A stretch of DNA of 64,000 nucleotides. It comes from CAWJHE01 sp963842455 (GTDB taxonomy: Bacteria; Chloroflexota; Anaerolineae; Anaerolineales; UBA4823). This document shows, piece by piece, positions 1-7,370 of this stretch (positions within the stretch are counted from its first letter, which is position 1; each line of letters starts with the position of its first letter). The notes below the pieces were generated by a model, which did not search any database, had not been told where the DNA came from, and worked only from the letters and a program-made list of their open reading frames with translations. The DNA lies in assembly GCA_963842455.1 (NCBI GenBank), contig CAWJHE010000011.1, positions 1-64,000 on the forward strand, in the 5' to 3' direction. Position numbers and translations under genes: made by a program.

Positions 1-407
1 AGTTGATTGACATATTTTCTGCCCGGCATATCTGTTCGTATAACCAACCAGGCTAATGTCCCCCCAATAGCTAAAGCAAGTAAGGTCGCACCAATAGCAA
101 TTGTAAATGAATGCTGTAAAGGCGTGTACATGTAGATCTTGCCCAAAGTACCGGTCAGCATTCGGATATAGTGATAAAGGGTTAGCTTCCCAGCCTCAGC
201 GCCAGGATTGTTGACAAGATCACGCGGCTGCCAAGTTAATGTCGTTTCAAACATACGATAAAGTGGAATAATCACCATGTAGTACAAGATAACCAACATG
301 ATCAGCGATAAAATGACATGTGGCGTAGTCAGCCAGCGGAAGAACCTTCTGAGACCGGCTAAAAAACGTTGCGACGTAGTGCTTGTTGATGCTGCAAAAT
401 CCGTCAT
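1..407 (-). CDS. ABC transporter permease, N-terminal part (runs off window)
   Basis: Translation from the ATG at 405-407 gives about 135 residues: a basic N-terminus, one hydrophobic segment at about residues 31-52 (including ILSLIMLVILYYMVIIPLY), a soluble stretch, then a second segment (SFTIAIGATLLALAIGGTLAWL) followed by VIRTDMPGRKY. This layout is typical of the first two helices of binding-protein-dependent permeases of the FbpB/AfuB/ThiP type, which import ferric iron, thiamine or sugar phosphates. A good Shine-Dalgarno (AGGAG) sits 9 bases upstream. The EAA loop and the 3' end lie outside the window, so the substrate is unknown. The adjacent RpiR regulator and the phosphosugar-type operon make a phosphorylated substrate possible, but this is inference. 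Confidence 0.75.
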   Translation of the reverse strand, partial: MTDFAASTSTTSQRFLAGLRRFFRWLTTPHVILSLIMLVILYYMVIIPLYRMFETTLTWQPRDLVNNPGAEAGKLTLYHYIRMLTGTLGKIYMYTPLQHSFTIAIGATLLALAIGGTLAWLVIRTDMPGRKYVNQ

Positions 408-544
408 TCGATTTACTCCTTTGATTTTTTCGACCCTAATCTTTAGAACCTAGACAGACTTTTTTCTTCGAATTGTTTAGAACCACTAAGCAATATCCCT
501 ACGCACTCTCGTTTTGGGCAATTGATTACAACAAACAAAAACCA

Positions 545-1429
545 TTAGCTATACGATTTGTTGATTTTCTTGAAGCGCTCGCGCAATTCATCTAATTTAT
601 CCAAATTCTTTATGGCATGATCCTGATCATCCTGGGCAAGCGCTAACATGAGCGTGTTAATAATGGTCATCGGCACAACCAGTGAGTGGAAGCCTGAAAC
701 AGGTCCACGCCGGGCAGCCAAAACTACATCTGCCTTTTCGCCAACAATCGAACCGAGGGTATCGGTCAACATGATTACTTTACAATTTTGCTCATTCGCA
801 TAATTGAGCACCAGTTCAAGAGAGGGGGTAACATCAAAAAAACAAATGGTGAAAAGTAAATCATTTTCGCTCATGCTTAATAACGGCTCAAGCATCTCTC
901 GGCCAGTGGTCGTAAGGGGGATCACATCCCAACCAGTTCGGCGCAAGCGAATTTCCATCAAATCCACTAACGAAATGGAGGGACCTACACCAAAAACAAA
1001 TACCCGCCTGTGCATTTTGAGCAGCTTGACGGCTTGATGAAAAGCGTCTTTATCCATTGTCTCGAGTGCTTGAGTCAAATAATCAATCTCCGAGGCGATC
1101 ATTCGCTCAAAGATATTCCCCCCCTCGCGTAAATCATCCAATCTACTCTGCAATCGTGTGGAATGTGTAACCCGCCGGCGAAAATTTTCTTGAAGGACTT
1201 TGCGCATGGCCGGGTAATTCTCAAAACCAATCGTGCGCGCAAATCTCACAATCGTCGCCTCACTCAGATCAAGGCGGGCCGCCAGTTCTGCGGCTGATAA
1301 GAAAGCTGCTTCTTCCTGATTTCTACGTAAATAATTCGCTATCTGTTCTTCGCTCTTGGTAAGCTGTTGATAATATTCTGCAACGATCCCCCCAAAATCA
1401 CTCGGAGCATGGATTTCATGACTCATCAT
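545..1429 (-). CDS. MurR/RpiR family transcriptional regulator
   Basis: The protein has an N-terminal HTH_6 helix-turn-helix (about residues 15-85, with ELAARLDLSEATIVRFARTI as the recognition region) and a C-terminal SIS phosphosugar-binding domain (about residues 120-270, with VFVFGVGPSISLVDLMEIRL). RpiR proteins sense sugar phosphates and act as repressors or activators. The open frame extends upstream to a TTG at 1456. I chose the ATG at 1427-1429 because AGGTCAGGTG lies immediately upstream; a second ATG follows directly. Two nearly symmetric TCTTTCAT motifs lie just upstream, and the same motif recurs three times before the divergent end of the neighbouring operon, so it probably regulates itself and that operon (inference). 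Confidence 0.88.
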   Translation of the reverse strand: MMSHEIHAPSDFGGIVAEYYQQLTKSEEQIANYLRRNQEEAAFLSAAELAARLDLSEATIVRFARTIGFENYPAMRKVLQENFRRRVTHSTRLQSRLDDLREGGNIFERMIASEIDYLTQALETMDKDAFHQAVKLLKMHRRVFVFGVGPSISLVDLMEIRLRRTGWDVIPLTTTGREMLEPLLSMSENDLLFTICFFDVTPSLELVLNYANEQNCKVIMLTDTLGSIVGEKADVVLAARRGPVSGFHSLVVPMTIINTLMLALAQDDQDHAIKNLDKLDELRERFKKINKSYS

Positions 1430-1454
1430 ACACCTGACCTTTTTAAATATGGCC

Positions 1455-1486
1455 AATCTTTCATATTATTGCGAAAATGAAAGATT
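1455..1486. promoter_or_regulatory. Inverted repeat upstream of rpiR-type gene, likely operator
   Basis: Perfect 10-bp arms AATCTTTCAT (1455-1464) and ATGAAAGATT (1477-1486) are separated by 12 bases, about 26 bp upstream of the chosen start codon. The core TCTTTCAT is shared with three direct repeats at 7191-7283. An autoregulatory operator is inferred. Confidence 0.5.
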
Positions 1487-1564
1487 ACTTACATTTGTAA
1501 ATCATATAACATTTCAACCAGTTTTGCAAGCCTTTTTTGCATCATTTCCAACCAGCAACTTTTA

Positions 1565-2776
1565 CTACTGATCAGTTCCATCTAAAATCTCAGCAATTTC
1601 TGGTGTTACCCAAAAAGATGCACCAGTCGTATCAACCACAATATCGGCTGAAGCCATTTGAGGACGATAGGCTATATCGGCCATAATGAATTGGTCTTTA
1701 AAATACCGGTTCCTAAAATAAGTTGGCTCATATTTTTTCCGATAATCGATATCCCTTTTCCATTTTCTCTTCAGGCGGATTGGATCATCGGTGAGATAGA
1801 CAACTTTTATACCGATCAGTGGAATGATTTCTTCCAAAAGAAACGGGAAATTGCCTTCAATAAAGATGATATCTGCTGGTTCGATCTCTATTGGAACGCC
1901 ATCCGGCTTAAGATTGCCATTCAAATCGTGGCTCGAGGTAGCATAGACAAAATCATACCGTGGGATGCTGATCTTTTTCCCCTGAGTAATATCAACAAGG
2001 CTTTTCTTGAGCATCTCAAAATGCAGGGCTTGTTTTCCCTGCGTATGAATGCCCTTCTCTTCCCGGTAGTCGCGATCTGTCAGAAAGTTATCTAACTCAA
2101 CCGCTGCTATATTTTTACCATCCTTACCAAAAGCTTCTCGCAGGCGATCAACAATCTCAGTCTTTCCAGCAGCCGTTGGACCGGCTATTGCCAGTAAAAT
2201 AGGGACCCCTATTTTAGCAACCAGTCTTTTCACGCTTTCTATGAAGAATGCATCCACTTCAATGTTAGCGTTTTTCACAGCCTTATAGCCTACATCCTGC
2301 AATTTTTCAAAGGCCTTCTGTTTTTGTTCAAAGTTTCGATAAGGCTTGCCCCCCAAATGAGCGCTGATCTCTTTGGTGAAGTAAGTTGTACGGTGGAGGA
2401 AGAAAAAGCATCTGACATCAAAATAAAAATGAGCTTTGACCCATTCTGATGAATACGCCTCCGTTACCAGCCCCACAAAAAGCGTGTTGGTAAGCTCAAC
2501 GATATGGGAATCCAGAACGATATCTCCATTCACCTTCCCTTTTATCTGGATAGCTTTATAAAAAGCCAGATCATTGACACGCTGTTCGATTTCTTCCTTT
2601 GGGAGAACTCTTACTGAGGCCCACCCTCCATGCGCAGGGAACAGATTGTTGAGACAATAATGAAATTCATAAGGCTCAAGTTCTTCCAGAGCAGGATTAA
2701 TCGCCTGCATTTTTTCAAAGAGCAAGCTGGAAAAAGCATCCGGATCATTAAGCAAGAACGATAATTTTTTATCCAT
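1565..2776 (-). CDS. Uridine-kinase-like P-loop protein
   Basis: This protein of about 403 residues has an N-terminal domain of unknown role (about 180 residues) and a C-terminal uridine kinase/phosphoribulokinase-type P-loop domain. Walker A is GPTAAGKT, and further on are an acidic stretch (VELDNFL) and IIFIEGNFPFLLEEI, as in uridine kinases where the base-binding loop follows. It would phosphorylate a nucleoside or sugar-like hydroxyl with ATP or GTP; the substrate cannot be told. The open frame runs to 2887 into the upstream gene. I take the ATG at 2774-2776 because it leaves a 17-bp gap to the preceding stop codon. It is the last gene of the minus-strand operon 7125-1565. The Shine-Dalgarno is weak, so coupling to the upstream gene is likely. 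Confidence 0.72.
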   Translation of the reverse strand: MDKKLSFLLNDPDAFSSLLFEKMQAINPALEELEPYEFHYCLNNLFPAHGGWASVRVLPKEEIEQRVNDLAFYKAIQIKGKVNGDIVLDSHIVELTNTLFVGLVTEAYSSEWVKAHFYFDVRCFFFLHRTTYFTKEISAHLGGKPYRNFEQKQKAFEKLQDVGYKAVKNANIEVDAFFIESVKRLVAKIGVPILLAIAGPTAAGKTEIVDRLREAFGKDGKNIAAVELDNFLTDRDYREEKGIHTQGKQALHFEMLKKSLVDITQGKKISIPRYDFVYATSSHDLNGNLKPDGVPIEIEPADIIFIEGNFPFLLEEIIPLIGIKVVYLTDDPIRLKRKWKRDIDYRKKYEPTYFRNRYFKDQFIMADIAYRPQMASADIVVDTTGASFWVTPEIAEILDGTDQ

Positions 2777-2793
2777 TGTGTAACTCAACTTTC

Positions 2794-3999
2794 TTATGCA
2801 CCGTACTTTGCAATTCTGCCAGCGTTTGCCAACGCCAATAACATCACATGCTTGGCTGGTAAAACGCCCAGGCTTCCTTTTGAGCAAGCACGCTCGCCAA
2901 ACTCAGCAATTCCATCCGGGAGAGCCAACTTGGAGTACAGCATAAGCGGAACAGGATGCCAGGAATGTGATTTCATGACAGCAGGAGATGAATGGTCACC
3001 GGTAATAACGACCACATCCGGGTTGAGCGCTTGTAAACGTGGGATCAATCCATCAATCTCTTCAATGGCTTTTACTTTGCCTGCGAAATCGCCATTCTCG
3101 CCACAGGTATCTGTTTTCTTGATATGGATATAAAAGAAATCAAACTCGCCCCAGTGCTTCTCAAGGGTAGAAAATTCGTCGGCGGGTGTGATACCTTCAC
3201 TATCCAGCATAGTCATACCGGCCAAGCGGGATACACCGCGGTACATTCCATTAATCGCGATTGAAGCTGGATTTAAACCAAATAACTCCTGGTAGGATGG
3301 GATTTTTGGCAACTTCGCAAATCCGCGCAATAGAATCATATTTGCCGGTGTTTGGAATTTCAAGATTTTTCGCGCCTGCTCGATAAACTGATTGGCATAC
3401 AGAGCAGCCCGTTTTGCGTCCTGGTTTAAAGCCTGGACAGGTAAATCAGGTACACCGATTTTTAGAGGATCGGTGTCTGAAAGCGCTTCATTTAACCCTG
3501 GGGCGCGCATAACCCATGCAAAGCGATGCTCCTTAATCGGTCGCAGGAAGAATTCGGCGCCGTCGACTTTAATTGTGCTTAGCATCTCTACCAATTGAGC
3601 GCTTAAGGCTGTTGCCAAGCGTCCAGCACGCCGGTCAAGCAATAATCCATTCTCATCTACGCTGCAAAAATTGCCACGCGCTGCGACATCCTCAGAACCC
3701 AATTCAAAATCGACACCCAGCGCCTCTAAGGCGCCGCGACCTATTTCGTTCTCGATGGGGTCATAACCGAAAATTGCAAGGTGTCCAGGTCCACTCCCAA
3801 CAGTGATACCGGGCCCAGCCGGTTGGCTTAAACCCAAAGCCGATTGTTTCGCCAGGTTGTCCAGGTTGGGTGTAAAAGCTGTTTCCAGCTCTGTTTTTCC
3901 TCCTGGCTCTTGCGGCAATCCCCCCAACCCATCCATAATTAACATAACAATTTTCGTGTTGGCTGGCGCAATCAGTTTCTTGAGGAATTCGAAGTCCAT
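2794..3999 (-). CDS. Cofactor-independent phosphoglycerate mutase, archaeal-type (ApgM/COG3635 family)
   Basis: About 401 residues. The alkaline-phosphatase fold is shown by IVMLIMDGLGG (first metal Asp, near residue 20), the nucleophile motif GSGPGHLAIFGYDP and the C-terminal VVITGDHSSP and SHSWHPVPLML (metal Asp and His residues). ENEIGRGALEALGVDFEL is the signature of the archaeal-type mutase, which interconverts 3- and 2-phosphoglycerate. The ATG at 3997-3999 is preferred over an upstream TTG: AAAGGA precedes it by about 9 bases. It lies 15 bp after a second, unrelated-looking and permuted mutase (4015-5601). Two such mutases in one operon with HAD proteins and a kinase suggest that at least one acts on another phosphate ester. 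Confidence 0.85.
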   Translation of the reverse strand: MDFEFLKKLIAPANTKIVMLIMDGLGGLPQEPGGKTELETAFTPNLDNLAKQSALGLSQPAGPGITVGSGPGHLAIFGYDPIENEIGRGALEALGVDFELGSEDVAARGNFCSVDENGLLLDRRAGRLATALSAQLVEMLSTIKVDGAEFFLRPIKEHRFAWVMRAPGLNEALSDTDPLKIGVPDLPVQALNQDAKRAALYANQFIEQARKILKFQTPANMILLRGFAKLPKIPSYQELFGLNPASIAINGMYRGVSRLAGMTMLDSEGITPADEFSTLEKHWGEFDFFYIHIKKTDTCGENGDFAGKVKAIEEIDGLIPRLQALNPDVVVITGDHSSPAVMKSHSWHPVPLMLYSKLALPDGIAEFGERACSKGSLGVLPAKHVMLLALANAGRIAKYGA

Positions 4000-4014
4000 A
4001 ATAACCAATCCTTT

Positions 4015-5601
4015 TTAAATTCCGGAGACTTTTATTCCATCACCATGAACCAGGGCGTCAAAGGCTTTTTTCGTTTTTTCGAAATTGCCATCCCGGTCAA
4101 GAGCAATCCCACGACCCAAACCTGTGACGATCAGCCCAATCCCAATTGCTTCCATTTTTTCCTCAAAACTTGCTAACAAAGCTGGCGCGCTGCCTGGCTC
4201 GGTGCTGCGCCCATCAAAAATCACATGCACAAAGGCTTGTTCCAATTGAAAATCTTTTGCCATGCGCAGTAAAGCCAGAGGATAATCAATCGAGCCATGT
4301 GAGCTTTTTTCAGTTAGCAGAGTTAATAAATGCAAGTCTGCGCCGCGCTGTTTGACATCCTTAATTACCCTGAGAAATGTCTCGTTGGAGTAAAAAGAAC
4401 CATCGTGCATCGCCATATCTAATCGGACATCATCCTGCAAAACAATTCTTCCAGCCCCAATATTCATGTGACCCGCTTCAGAATTGCCGGCCTTTTTCTC
4501 TTGCAAGCCAACTGCCGTTCCGGAAGCATGTAGCCTGGAAGATGGATATTTATTTAATAATTCGTCCCAGACAGGTGTATTCGCAAGGAAGATTGGATTA
4601 TCCTCATCTTGAGAACCTACTCCCCAACCATCCAAGATAACAAGCAAAACGCGGCGCTTACCACGCCAATCATATTCCTGCGCCAGGTTCACACCTTCCA
4701 TTCCAGCAGGTTGTTCAAAACCAAGAGCTGATAGAATCGTTGGAGAAATATCAGCCAGCTTGCCATTTCTTAGATCTGCAATTACCGCAGAGCCCGGATC
4801 AATTAGAATAAAGGGAACCTGATTCGTGGTATGCCCTACATGGGGTGAGCCGTCAGGGTTTTTCAACACTTCAAGGTTGCCGTGATCGGCTGTAACCATG
4901 ACAACATATTCTTCATCCAAAGCAGTTTGGATCACCTCGCCAAGATATTTGTCGACATGCACTGCGCACTGAATTTTGGCCGCATTGTTCGATGTATGAC
5001 CGATCACATCCCCATTGGCAAAATTGGTTACAACAAAATCATACTTTGCACCTAAGCCACGCTTGACTTCTTCGCTAACTTGAGGAAGGCTAAGCTCAGG
5101 AACTTGATCGAAAGGGATACCTCTGGGTGATGGAATACGAATATCAACTTCACCTTCAAATGGCTGGTTGTCTCCACCATTCAAAAAGAAAGTCACATGG
5201 GCAAACTTTTCAGACTCAGCTACTCGCAGCTGACGCAACCCACTTTTGCTAACCAATTCACCCAAAGTGCGGGTGATTTTGGCGGGAGCAAAAGCGACTG
5301 GCAGATTTATAAATTTTTCGTGATAGAGTGTCAAAATCACGAAGGTTAAGTTAGAGAGGTCCGGACGAGAAAAATAGGAAAAATTTTTTTCCGTAAAGGC
5401 TTCCGTTAATTGAATCTCGCGTTCTCCTCTGCGACAACAAAATATGACAGCATCACCATCTTTGATCCGGCCAATTGGCTGCCCATTAGGCTCAGACAAA
5501 ATAATGGGTTCCAGGTAGTAATCAGTTTGCCCAGCTCTATAAAGCTCTTGGACAGCACTTGCCAGTTTTACTCCACTGTGCGGAATGGCTTTTGTGACCA
5601 T
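4015..5601 (-). CDS. Circularly permuted BPG-independent phosphoglycerate mutase (GpmI-like)
   Basis: This 528-residue protein has all the landmarks of bacterial GpmI, but in swapped order. Residues 15-305 match what is normally the second part: KDGDAVIFCCRRGEREIQ, ESEKFAHVTFFLNGG (K132), NFANGDVIGHT (D198, H202), VTADHGN (D239, H240), VGHTT (H257). Residues 316-520 match the usual N-terminal part: VILDGWG (D324), AGNSEAGHMNIGAGRI (nucleophile S374), TEKSSHG (H435), FDGRS (R465), LDRDGNF (R503). The break falls inside the phosphotransferase domain, and the old termini are joined by a short linker around 306-315. Metal ligands and the serine are intact; the only clear change among the substrate contacts I checked is Asp to Ser in DGRD (S466). 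Strong Shine-Dalgarno (GAGGAA, 7 bases). Catalysis is plausible but unproven. Confidence 0.85.
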   Translation of the reverse strand: MVTKAIPHSGVKLASAVQELYRAGQTDYYLEPIILSEPNGQPIGRIKDGDAVIFCCRRGEREIQLTEAFTEKNFSYFSRPDLSNLTFVILTLYHEKFINLPVAFAPAKITRTLGELVSKSGLRQLRVAESEKFAHVTFFLNGGDNQPFEGEVDIRIPSPRGIPFDQVPELSLPQVSEEVKRGLGAKYDFVVTNFANGDVIGHTSNNAAKIQCAVHVDKYLGEVIQTALDEEYVVMVTADHGNLEVLKNPDGSPHVGHTTNQVPFILIDPGSAVIADLRNGKLADISPTILSALGFEQPAGMEGVNLAQEYDWRGKRRVLLVILDGWGVGSQDEDNPIFLANTPVWDELLNKYPSSRLHASGTAVGLQEKKAGNSEAGHMNIGAGRIVLQDDVRLDMAMHDGSFYSNETFLRVIKDVKQRGADLHLLTLLTEKSSHGSIDYPLALLRMAKDFQLEQAFVHVIFDGRSTEPGSAPALLASFEEKMEAIGIGLIVTGLGRGIALDRDGNFEKTKKAFDALVHGDGIKVSGI

Positions 5602-5623
5602 AAGAATTCCTCAAGGAAAAACT

Positions 5624-6376
5624 CTATGCAGGTGAAGCCTTGAATGCAACCCGTTCTGGAAATACATCCAGAAGCTCACGGAAACTGTGAATGATCAAAT
5701 CCGGTTTGTTTTCATCAGTGATCGGTTTTTCGTTCATTTTTTCTGGATCCATCAGCAGAATCACCGCTCCAAAGCCAGCCTGGCGCGCTCCAATTACATC
5801 ACGCTTAGGATTATCGCCCACATAGACACAACGCTCCGGTTCTGCCTCTGCCCGCCTAGCCGCTTCTAGAAATACATCTGGATCTGGTTTTCGTTTTCCA
5901 TATACAGAGGATAAGACTACAGACTTAAAGTAAGGATTAAAACCATCCTCTTCCATCCAATCCGGAATCTCTTGAGAGGTGATCAGGTTACTGATAATTC
6001 CGAGGGTATAGCCACGTTTGTGTAATTCCACCACCACTTCTTTACCGCCCTCAACAACCACTCTCCGCCCCATGGATTGCCGGTATTGAAATGTAAGCTC
6101 TACACCCAGCGGTGCAATTTTTTCTGGTGGCAAATCCGGCGCCAACCAGCGAGTCCACAATTCTGCTTCTGGCGCTTCTTGCAGGTTCTCAAAGGCCCAT
6201 TTGCGGTAAACCTTATATCTGTCATCCAATTTTTTGCAGAACTCCTCAGGATCTTCATCTATCTCAAGCAATTGGGTAATTTTCCGCCGCGCTGCCACCC
6301 GGTGCTCACGATCATCCAGCAAAATACGCAGCGTGTTGCCGATATCCAGAAAGATGACATCAATGGTTTCAAACAT
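5624..6376 (-). CDS. HAD-superfamily protein, copy 1, with altered motif I
   Basis: A 250-residue HAD-IA type protein. Motif I is FLDIGNTL near residue 9; the first Asp is present, but the usual second Asp (D-x-D) is Gly, so the general acid/base of HAD phosphatases is missing. The Ser of motif II (LGIISNLIT), the motif III Lys region (GKRKPDPDVF) and motif IV (YVGDNPKRDVIGAR) are present. It starts 2 bp after the stop of its paralogue (6379-7125), with which it shares most motifs; the pair is a tandem duplication. A standard HAD phosphatase mechanism is doubtful. A transferase, binding or slow-hydrolase role in the phosphoglycerate-mutase operon is possible. Confidence 0.8.
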   Translation of the reverse strand: MFETIDVIFLDIGNTLRILLDDREHRVAARRKITQLLEIDEDPEEFCKKLDDRYKVYRKWAFENLQEAPEAELWTRWLAPDLPPEKIAPLGVELTFQYRQSMGRRVVVEGGKEVVVELHKRGYTLGIISNLITSQEIPDWMEEDGFNPYFKSVVLSSVYGKRKPDPDVFLEAARRAEAEPERCVYVGDNPKRDVIGARQAGFGAVILLMDPEKMNEKPITDENKPDLIIHSFRELLDVFPERVAFKASPA

Positions 6377-6378
6377 AA

Positions 6379-7125
6379 TCAGGCTTCTTTAATTTTTTCT
6401 AATGCTGGAAAAATATCCAATAATTCACTCAAAGCTTGAATAGTGTAATCAGGTTTAAATTCGTTCGTCGGAGGCTCCTTTTTCAAAGTTGCAGGCTCGT
6501 GCAAAAGGATCATCATGCCATAGCCGGCTTTACGCGCGCCTTCCACATCTCGCACTGGGTTATCGCCCACGTATACACAGCATTCAGGCTCAACACTGAC
6601 ACGTTTCGACGCTTCCCAATAAATCTCTGGACCTGGTTTTCGAAGCCCCAGCTTAGACGACAAAACCACTGTCGCAAAATAACCGGTCAAACCATCTTCC
6701 ACGATCCAATCCGGTATTTCCGTTTCGGTAATGGTGTTGGCGATAATACCCAGTTTATATCCGCGACGGTGCAATTCGATGACTGTATCTTTGACATCCG
6801 GTCGCGCCACCCTGCGCCCATCGCAGTTACGCCACAAACGGGTTAGCCGGCTTGAGTGGGGGGCAATTTTATCGGCAGGAAAATCAGGCAACATCCATTC
6901 AGTCCACATTTCCCGCTCAGAGGCCTCAACTAGCTGTTCTTTCGCCCGTTTTCTAAGGACTTTATAGCGACCTTCCAGAAGTGCAAAAAACTCATCAGGC
7001 GACATCTTTGCGCCAGTAAGCTCCACCAGTTCTCTCTTTGCATCTGCCTGGAAATCTGCATCCTCAATAACAATCCGCAAGGTGTTACCAACATCCAAAA
7101 AAATAGCCTCAATTTGCTTTTGCAT
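6379..7125 (-). CDS. HAD-superfamily protein, copy 2, with altered motif I
   Basis: A 248-residue paralogue of the next gene and first in the minus-strand operon. Motif I is FLDVGNTLRIV, again with Gly where the second catalytic Asp should be. The region after motif II (LGIIANTITE), the motif III lysine (LGLRKPGPEIY) and motif IV (YVGDNPVRDVEGARKAGYG) are intact. The cap region is about residues 20-95. A Shine-Dalgarno (GAAAGG) precedes the ATG by about 8 bases. The upstream region to 7283 carries three TTCTTTCATT repeats that resemble the operator of the RpiR gene. The function is unknown; sharing the unusual motif in both copies argues for selection rather than decay. Confidence 0.8.
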   Translation of the reverse strand: MQKQIEAIFLDVGNTLRIVIEDADFQADAKRELVELTGAKMSPDEFFALLEGRYKVLRKRAKEQLVEASEREMWTEWMLPDFPADKIAPHSSRLTRLWRNCDGRRVARPDVKDTVIELHRRGYKLGIIANTITETEIPDWIVEDGLTGYFATVVLSSKLGLRKPGPEIYWEASKRVSVEPECCVYVGDNPVRDVEGARKAGYGMMILLHEPATLKKEPPTNEFKPDYTIQALSELLDIFPALEKIKEA

Positions 7126-7190
7126 CGACGGACCTTTCTTTTATTACACCAGGACTCAGGTTACGCTTAACCCACTAACAGTATCTGGTT

Positions 7191-7283
7191 TTCTTTCATT
7201 CTCTAAATTATTGAAATAATTCTTTCATTTCTTAGATATTACAACAATTTTCACTTTTTTGCAAGGATTCTTTCATTTCTTAA
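7191..7283. promoter_or_regulatory. Three direct repeats TTCTTTCATT(T/C)...; likely RpiR boxes
   Basis: Copies are TTCTTTCATTCTCTAA at 7191-7206, TTCTTTCATTTCTTAG at 7220-7235 and TTCTTTCATTTCTTAA at 7268-7283, spaced 29 and 48 bp start to start. They sit between the divergent HAD operon and lacI. The TCTTTCAT core also forms the inverted repeat at 1455-1486. Binding by the RpiR protein is inferred. Confidence 0.5.
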
Positions 7284-7304
7284 TCAAAATTGCCCTTTCA
7301 AGCG

Positions 7305-7333
7305 TTGACTTTTGTACCTAACTCATGTAGAAT
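7305..7333 (+). promoter_or_regulatory. Sigma-70-type promoter of the lacI-led cluster
   Basis: TTGACT (7305-7310), a 17-bp spacer and TAGAAT (7328-7333) are close to consensus. The palindromic operator at 7342-7355 would cover the start site and early transcribed region, which fits autorepression. Confidence 0.65.
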
Positions 7334-7341
7334 ATGATCAC

Positions 7342-7355
7342 TGCACACGTGTGCA
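7342..7355. promoter_or_regulatory. LacI-family operator (perfect 14-bp palindrome), copy 1
   Basis: TGCACACGTGTGCA is a perfect palindrome with a central CG, as LacI-family operators have. It lies 8 bp after the -10 box and 15 bp before the lacI start. An identical copy occurs at 14671-14684 within the same cluster. Confidence 0.75.
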
Positions 7356-7370
7356 TCCGGAGATTTTCTC

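Noticed and set aside
442..484. Direct repeat TTTAGAACC at 442-450 and 476-484 before the ABC permease
   Set aside because: Only nine bases, two copies and no symmetry; it could be a regulator site but is too weak to annotate.
4015..5601. The permuted mutase as two fused fragments created by misassembly
   Set aside because: The frame is continuous with one strong ribosome site, a plausible linker, intact neighbours at normal spacing and no residual duplicate sequence. Misassembly is not excluded, but the evidence favours a real gene.
7191..7283. TTCTTTCATT repeats as a CRISPR array
   Set aside because: Repeat units are short, spacing is irregular (29 and 48 bp), only three copies exist, and no cas genes are present.
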